Assembly: GCA_038496445.1 (NCBI GenBank)
Contig: JALMLS010000520.1
Coordinates: 124,001-188,000 of the forward strand
Direction: 5' to 3'
Source of the DNA: Trichosphaerium sp. ATCC 40318
Lineage: Eukaryota > Discosea > Flabellinia > Trichosidae
DNA: 64,000 bases
The position numbers were made by a program, and so were the translations under genes. This document shows, piece after piece, positions 58,955-64,000 of this stretch. The notes under the pieces were generated by a model. That model was not told the DNA's origin and did not search any database. It saw only the letters and a list, made by a program, of their open reading frames with translations. Within the stretch, counting starts at the first letter, position 1; every line of letters starts with the position of its first letter.

Positions 58955-61150
58955 TTAATCTTTTTTTGATTCATTGTTATCAATAGCAGGCTTATCAATA
59001 TTTGCATCTTCCATTACTGTAGTTGTATTTGCATCATCTTTAGACTCAGTAGCTTCTTCTTTTGCTTTCTTTTCAATAAAATTATTTCTATACCTCTCTG
59101 CTCTTATTTTATTACTCTTTTTCTGTGGTTTAGGCTTCTTAGGTAGGTTCTCAAAATCTGCAAAAGCGAAGCATTGTTAACAGAGTCCTTTCAAAAACAA
59201 GAAAAAGAGCAGAAAGAAAAAACGCAGTCATGTCTCATTCGGTTGAGAAAGGTCATAATGTCATTTGTCCTTAGTTACATGGAAACCACACCAACAAGGT
59301 GAGTATTTCAAAAAGATTTTTAGGATTCATCAGCCAAAAAAAAAAAAAGAAAAAAACAAGAATGCTCAACGAACTACACGTACCAACATTTGGTGGACCT
59401 AGCAATTTTTCCCAATCTACTGTCTGATCTTCTTCCCATTTCGTGTACCTAAACAGTTAAAGCGGTCCACAGAGTTACACAAGCAAAGATAAATTAAACG
59501 AGTTGAATCAAACATCCAATTGAAACATTGCAAAAAAAAACAATAATAATAAGAATGTGCATACGTTTTTTCTTCTTCATTTATTTTCATCATATGTGGT
59601 ATCACGTATTCATTCTCAAACTTATCAATATCGGGCTAGAAATCAACATGTTAGCGAATAAAAATAATTTTTCTGAAAAACAACAAACCTGGCACTCAGA
59701 CCAATCAAGAGGCCCGTGTTGTCCAGGATCTTTATTATAATACTCAAACAAGCACTACCATCACATTAGTAACGTTTTAAAACCTAAAGTATAAACGCGT
59801 AGCGAAAACACTAAGAAATTCGTTAAAACAATCAAATTACTCTACCTCTCTTAATAATAGCCCTAAGCTTGGTGCAAGAGGTACAGAGCATACTTTATCA
59901 CGTTTAAGAGCTTCTTTAATAGCATCAACTCCTTTCTCTTCCCGTATAGCCATAACTGCTAAACCTACAGAGAAAGAAAAAAATGTAAGTACTGGAATTT
60001 CAAAATTCAATGAAGGCGTACCAACCATATGTCTAATCTGATGAAGTAAAAAACTTTGTCCTTTTAGTGTTATTCTTACAAGCTCTGCATCGCCATATTT
60101 TTTAGCTTCTCCACACTTACAAGAATGTTACTTTTTTCAAAACAAAAAAACACGTTTTATAATTTTTATGGCTATGCGCGTAGTGGCGTTAAACGCAAGT
60201 GAAAAAAGTAAAGTGTTACGCACTTCAACTACTTTAATAAACCGTTGTGCTGGTCCAGCATTTGGTAGCATCCCTCTAGTGAAATTATGGTACCATTTGG
60301 TGCCAACGTATTCTGAGAGAACAGAGTTTACTTGGGCTTGAATTTCGGGCGTAAAAGACCATTCTTTATCAGCAGGCCAAGCTAAAGAACGAATAAAGTT
60401 GTCAGGACAAACTTGTATATCTTCTTTGTATAAGAAATCGGAATAAGGCGTACATTTAGCCTTAAATAGCCATGTAGGTAATGTATACGAATATATTCTT
60501 CCAGTAGCACGACGTTTTGCGCAAAACTTTTTAGGTACACGATAGAAATCTTGAAAAACGTTAAAAAAAAAGTGAGAATAAACTAAAAAAAGTAGCATAC
60601 TCCAGACGCGAATATCATCAGGAACCTCTCGTTTAATGGCTGTAAGGAGTTGTTTAGGTTCAAGACCAAGTTCTAGCTTTAACGATATGACATTTGTGAG
60701 AGCTGATACGCCCTTGTCAGTGCGAGAACAAGCCTTCCAATCAACCTAAAATTAAAAAAATATGTCAAAAAGAAATGCTCTTAGATTAATTCAAAGTGAC
60801 CGCAAGGGTAGTTCTACGCCAGTTTTGCTTTGAATTGCGTTTTAACGCTTAATTATTCTTGCCTTTGTAAAAGTTCCTTTGTTTAGCTCGTGTATGCCCC
60901 CAGCTCTGCATATAGCTTCTTCCAGTACTTTCTCAATGGATATAACCTGAGGATTCCTAATTTTGTTATTCTAGTCCACTTACAACGCATACCGTTGTAA
61001 TCCAGAGTAATTAGCGCCTAAATAGCCAATAACTAACGCAACTTTGCGCTTTAACCTTACAACCTTGTCTCCTTCAGCTTCTGGCGACTCTGTATCATTT
61101 CTGGTGCGTTTTACGCGTTGATTACCGCCACCCGTGTTTTTGCGTTTCAT
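58955..61150 (-). CDS. PUS1: tRNA pseudouridine synthase, Pus1/TruA family
   Basis: Multi-exon gene on the minus strand. Start MKRKNTGGGNQRVKRTRND, a basic N-terminus typical of nuclear Pus1. VALVIGYLGANYSGLQ begins the core. The catalytic aspartate lies in ACSRTDKGVSAL, the RTDxGVSA signature. Further family blocks: PDDIRVWS, FCAKRRATGRIYSYTLPTWL, TKWYHNFTRG, FLLHQIRHMVGLAVMAIRE and APSLGLLL. The C-terminal extension is lysine- and acid-rich (PKKPKPQKKSNKIRAERYRN and onward). It isomerises uridine to pseudouridine in tRNA and other RNAs. Length and order match the eukaryotic Pus1/Pus2 group rather than Pus3. The symbol is a family-level call. Confidence 0.9.
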
Positions 61151-61322
61151 TTGAATGGGTGTGTATCTAAACCTTCTCGTGTATGCTAAACGGCGAAAAA
61201 TGGTGACAAACAGTGAACAAATAAGCTAATTAACTTTTCAAATGTCAGTCAACAATTTTTTTCGATTTTTTTTACATTTGTACATTTTAACTAAAAACGC
61301 ATTCTAGTGTAGTTTATCATGC

Positions 61323-62251
61323 TCAAGCATCATTAGTAGTGCTAGATTCCTTAGCCTTCTTTGCATTTTCATAATCAGCGTCATCTGTAGGTAACTCAAA
61401 GCGACACAAAGGGCAAGTATTTGTCTATTTTTAAACAAAATTAGTTCTCGCTTCGAGATTAGAAAATGGTTTCTCTCTTGTGTACCTGGTTTAACCACGG
61501 CATAAGACAATCCTTGTGGAAGTAATGATTGCATGGTAACTGTAGAACACTATCATCATGCTTGTAGTTCTCTTTACACACGCCACAATCAAGATGTTTT
61601 GAAGCAAACGCATCATCCACTGTTTGTTCGTTTAATTTTGATACAGCAGAAACTGACGCGGGTGGTGGCGCTCGACTATGGTGAGTAAGTTAGTATGATG
61701 AGAATTATTATCAGAAAAGTTAGTCTAGGGTTGTTTTGTTTGTAGTGGCGTTTAGAAATCGGAAAAGACGCCAAATGAGTCCCGTTAGAAATTCTGTTTG
61801 TTGAAATCACGTACTGCCCATCTTCCATTGATCGAGCTAAAAGATCGTCTAAAGTTGTAAATGCGCCGTTTCCGCCTGCCAAACCGCCGAATAAGCCACC
61901 ATTTTGTAACTGGTTAAAAAGGGCACTATAAAGACAGTTAACGCTTTAATCAACACTAAAATGGGCGTACTTTGCCATGTCATTCATTTCTACTGTATTC
62001 CACATGGCGTTTCCGCCCTGGCCAATATTGAATTGCATTTGATTTACAACCACTCCACCGGGCATATTGGCGCCATTGTGAAGGTTTGTGTGTAAGTATT
62101 GTACAAAAGTGTTAATATTTGGTTGTTGATTAGCAGGTTGTTGTTCCGGCCGTTCAACCTCCTCTATAAATTCGCTGGCGCAAAATCGGCATCTTAAACC
62201 GTCTGTATTGTTTGGTATTGCGTCCCTTTCACACTCATGGCAGTAATACAT
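61323..62251 (-). CDS. RING-H2 E3 ubiquitin ligase, RNF115/RNF126-like
   Basis: Few exons on the minus strand. The N-terminal zinc ribbon has two CxxC pairs (YYCHECERD, LRCRFCASEF) as in RNF126/RNF115 and plant RZF-type ligases. A low-complexity glycine/asparagine middle follows (QMQFNIGQGGNAMWN, GGLFGGLAGGNGAFTTLDDL). The RING-H2 finger is complete: LDCGVCKENY, LQLPCNHYFHKDCLMPWL, NTCPLCRFELP, with ligands C-C-C-H-H-C-C-C. It ends in a short charged tail. It transfers ubiquitin from an E2 to substrates, with the N-terminal ribbon probably binding ubiquitin or cargo. The start is head-to-head with the dehydrogenase gene, about 260 bp apart, so they may share a promoter. Confidence 0.9.
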
Positions 62252-62509
62252 TTAAATAAAATACACAGGGTTGTTTGCCACGTAATCCGTAATCAATAAA
62301 CACGGGAAGAATAGCTGAGACTATTGTTAACTTAAACGTCACGTTGCAAAATGCAAGTTAGCTGTTTGGCTGCTCTAGCGGAAGAACGTAACTACACAAC
62401 GTCCATGTACTGGTTAATTGGTGTAATCAAATAAGAGACTGGGTTTTTAGAGTTAGTCTTGATTTAGTCAAAATGATTTGTTGGTTGAGGTTTGTTTTTT
62501 ATTCTCACC

Positions 62510-64000
62510 ATGTTACGCATCTCTACCATCGCCCGTCAAACTTCCAAGCCTGCACGCCGTCAAGCCCGCCATTATTCTTCAGGTTACATTTTCTACGCAG
62601 TACTCGTTACTTACAATGCTTTAGAGCCAAGTAAAGTCGGTTTTATCGGTCTTGGCCAAATGGGCGCTAGAATGGCTGCCAATTTGCTAAAGAAAGGCAA
62701 GAGCGTTGTAGTACGTTATTACACCTCGCAAAACTTTCCAAAATATTAACTGCTTAATACAGGGTTACGATATTAACGCACAAGCGCTTGAAGGATTAAA
62801 AGAACACGGTACCGAACTCTCCAACGCTAAAAGTCTTTTTTTTTTAATTCCATTCAAACTTGGCCATACTTTGACGCCTATTTCGCCTGTAATGGCACCA
62901 ACAAATTAGTGTAGCACACGCCATTAATTTACGCCGCTTTAGCGAGTTTTTTACGCATCTGTTTGCTTCATAACCGATTTTTATGAAAAAATATTAATCT
63001 ATTCTCTAGGAGGCACAGCTGCATCATCCCTTCGCGATTTTGCTGATTGTGATATTGTTGTTACAATGTTAACATCTAGTCCACATGTTAAAGCAGTTTA
63101 TTTGGAATCTGAAGATGCTCTTGTAAAAGTCCTCAAAAACAAAGCTTTGCTCATTGATGCTTCCACAATAGACCCTGGAGTAGCAAGAGCTGTTCATACA
63201 GCCATGGCAGATAAGGTACGACATTATTTCATTCACGTGTTGATATCAAGTCAACGTTACTCCCACATGCGCCTATGTGATACGTTTGTAAATGTAACGT
63301 GTCAAACAAGGAGAAATGACATTTTGTTTTCGATGCAAGATTTCCTTTTAAGTTTTAAGCTTTTGTGTTTATGTGTTGCCACTAGGGACACAAAATGGTT
63401 GACGCACCTGTTTCTGGTGGTGTACTAGGCGCAGAGAGTGGTACTTTGACGTTCATGTGTGGCGCACAAGATGCTGCTTTTGATCAAGCGAAACCAATCC
63501 TTGAACTTATGGGTAAAAATATTGTACACACAGGTGGTCCAGGAAACGGTCAAGGTACGTTCCTAGGGTTCTATATTGAAAGATTAGATAAATATTAACT
63601 TGACCTTTTTTTTATAGTGGCTAAAGTATGTAACAACTTGGCACTTGGTATTGAGATGGCTGGTATTGCTGAGGCAATGAACTTGGGTATAAAGCTTGGT
63701 ATGGATGCTAAGACGCTTGCTGGTATTTTCAATACATCATCAGCAAGATGCTGGAGTTCTGATACATACAACCCTGTACCAGGTGTTATTGATGTACGTC
63801 TCTAAACCTTTTTTTTTTTTCAAATTTATTTTTGTTGCTTCTTTGTTTGTTTTGAGCTTCTAGTGGCTGACGTTAATGAAATCAGGGTGTTCCAGCCAAT
63901 AAAGACTATGCTGGAGGTTTCGCTTCAAAGCTAATGGCAAAAGATCTTGGACTTGCAAACTCTGCTGCTAATGATAGTCAAGTACCTCTACCACTTGGTG
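62510..64000 (+). CDS. HIBADH: 3-hydroxyisobutyrate dehydrogenase, 3' end outside window
   Basis: Converts 3-hydroxyisobutyrate to methylmalonate semialdehyde with NAD+, a step of valine breakdown in mitochondria. The N-terminus is a mitochondrial-type presequence ([20 protein letters not shown]). After a first intron the NAD-binding fold starts [19 protein letters not shown]. Then come [34 protein letters not shown], the substrate loop [19 protein letters not shown] and the catalytic-lysine region [12 protein letters not shown]. The last exon seen contains [19 protein letters not shown], as in the family C-terminal domain. The reading frame runs out at the right edge. Introns are short with one long one (about 63210-63386). 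Confidence 0.93.

Overview
This window is nuclear DNA from a unicellular eukaryote, probably a free-living protist. An amoeba is a reasonable guess, but nothing here proves it. Genes are dense and on both strands. Most are cut by many short introns, usually 37-60 nt, with GT...AG ends. Many 5' splice sites read GTAC rather than GTAA or GTAT. Spliced models could be followed base by base for several genes: the acyl-CoA synthetase has 22 exons giving exactly 725 codons, and the transposase, the PH protein and the F-box/LRR genes also close in frame. I saw no rRNA, tRNA, operon or CRISPR array.

Layout. 1-19.8 kb: a secreted glycosidase-like gene running off the left edge, an F-box/LRR gene, an unknown 689-aa protein, a second F-box/LRR gene, a long-chain acyl-CoA synthetase with an EF-hand-like N-terminus, a secreted CBM6/DUF5060 glycoside hydrolase, a small cysteine-rich secreted peptide and an intronless seven-pass membrane protein. 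20.7-22.9 kb: a third F-box/LRR gene. 23-40.6 kb: the most striking part, a head-to-head inverted pair of very large type I membrane proteins with almost identical cores. The symmetry axis lies at about 31.84 kb, inside a small intronless acidic F-box gene.

40.9-43.6 kb: an F-box/MORN gene split by a 2.1-kb piggyBac-family transposon whose transposase still reads intact. 44-51.7 kb: a type II membrane glycosyltransferase-like gene, a secreted unknown, and an ankyrin-PARP-coiled-coil protein with a C-terminal membrane anchor. 54-64 kb: a PH-domain protein, an F-box/MORN/ubiquitin-like protein, a Sec14 (CRAL-TRIO) lipid-transfer protein, a Pus1-type pseudouridine synthase, an RNF126-like RING-H2 ubiquitin ligase and the start of mitochondrial 3-hydroxyisobutyrate dehydrogenase.

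How the genes relate. Housekeeping metabolism (fatty-acid activation, valine breakdown, tRNA modification, lipid transfer) sits among fast-evolving families. Six genes carry F-box-like N-termini joined to LRR, MORN or acidic regions, and a RING ligase and a ubiquitin-like tail are also present, so ubiquitin-linked adaptors are over-represented. The inverted receptor pair resembles in layout (not in shown homology) divergent allorecognition gene pairs such as Dictyostelium tgrB1/tgrC1. That comparison is inference.
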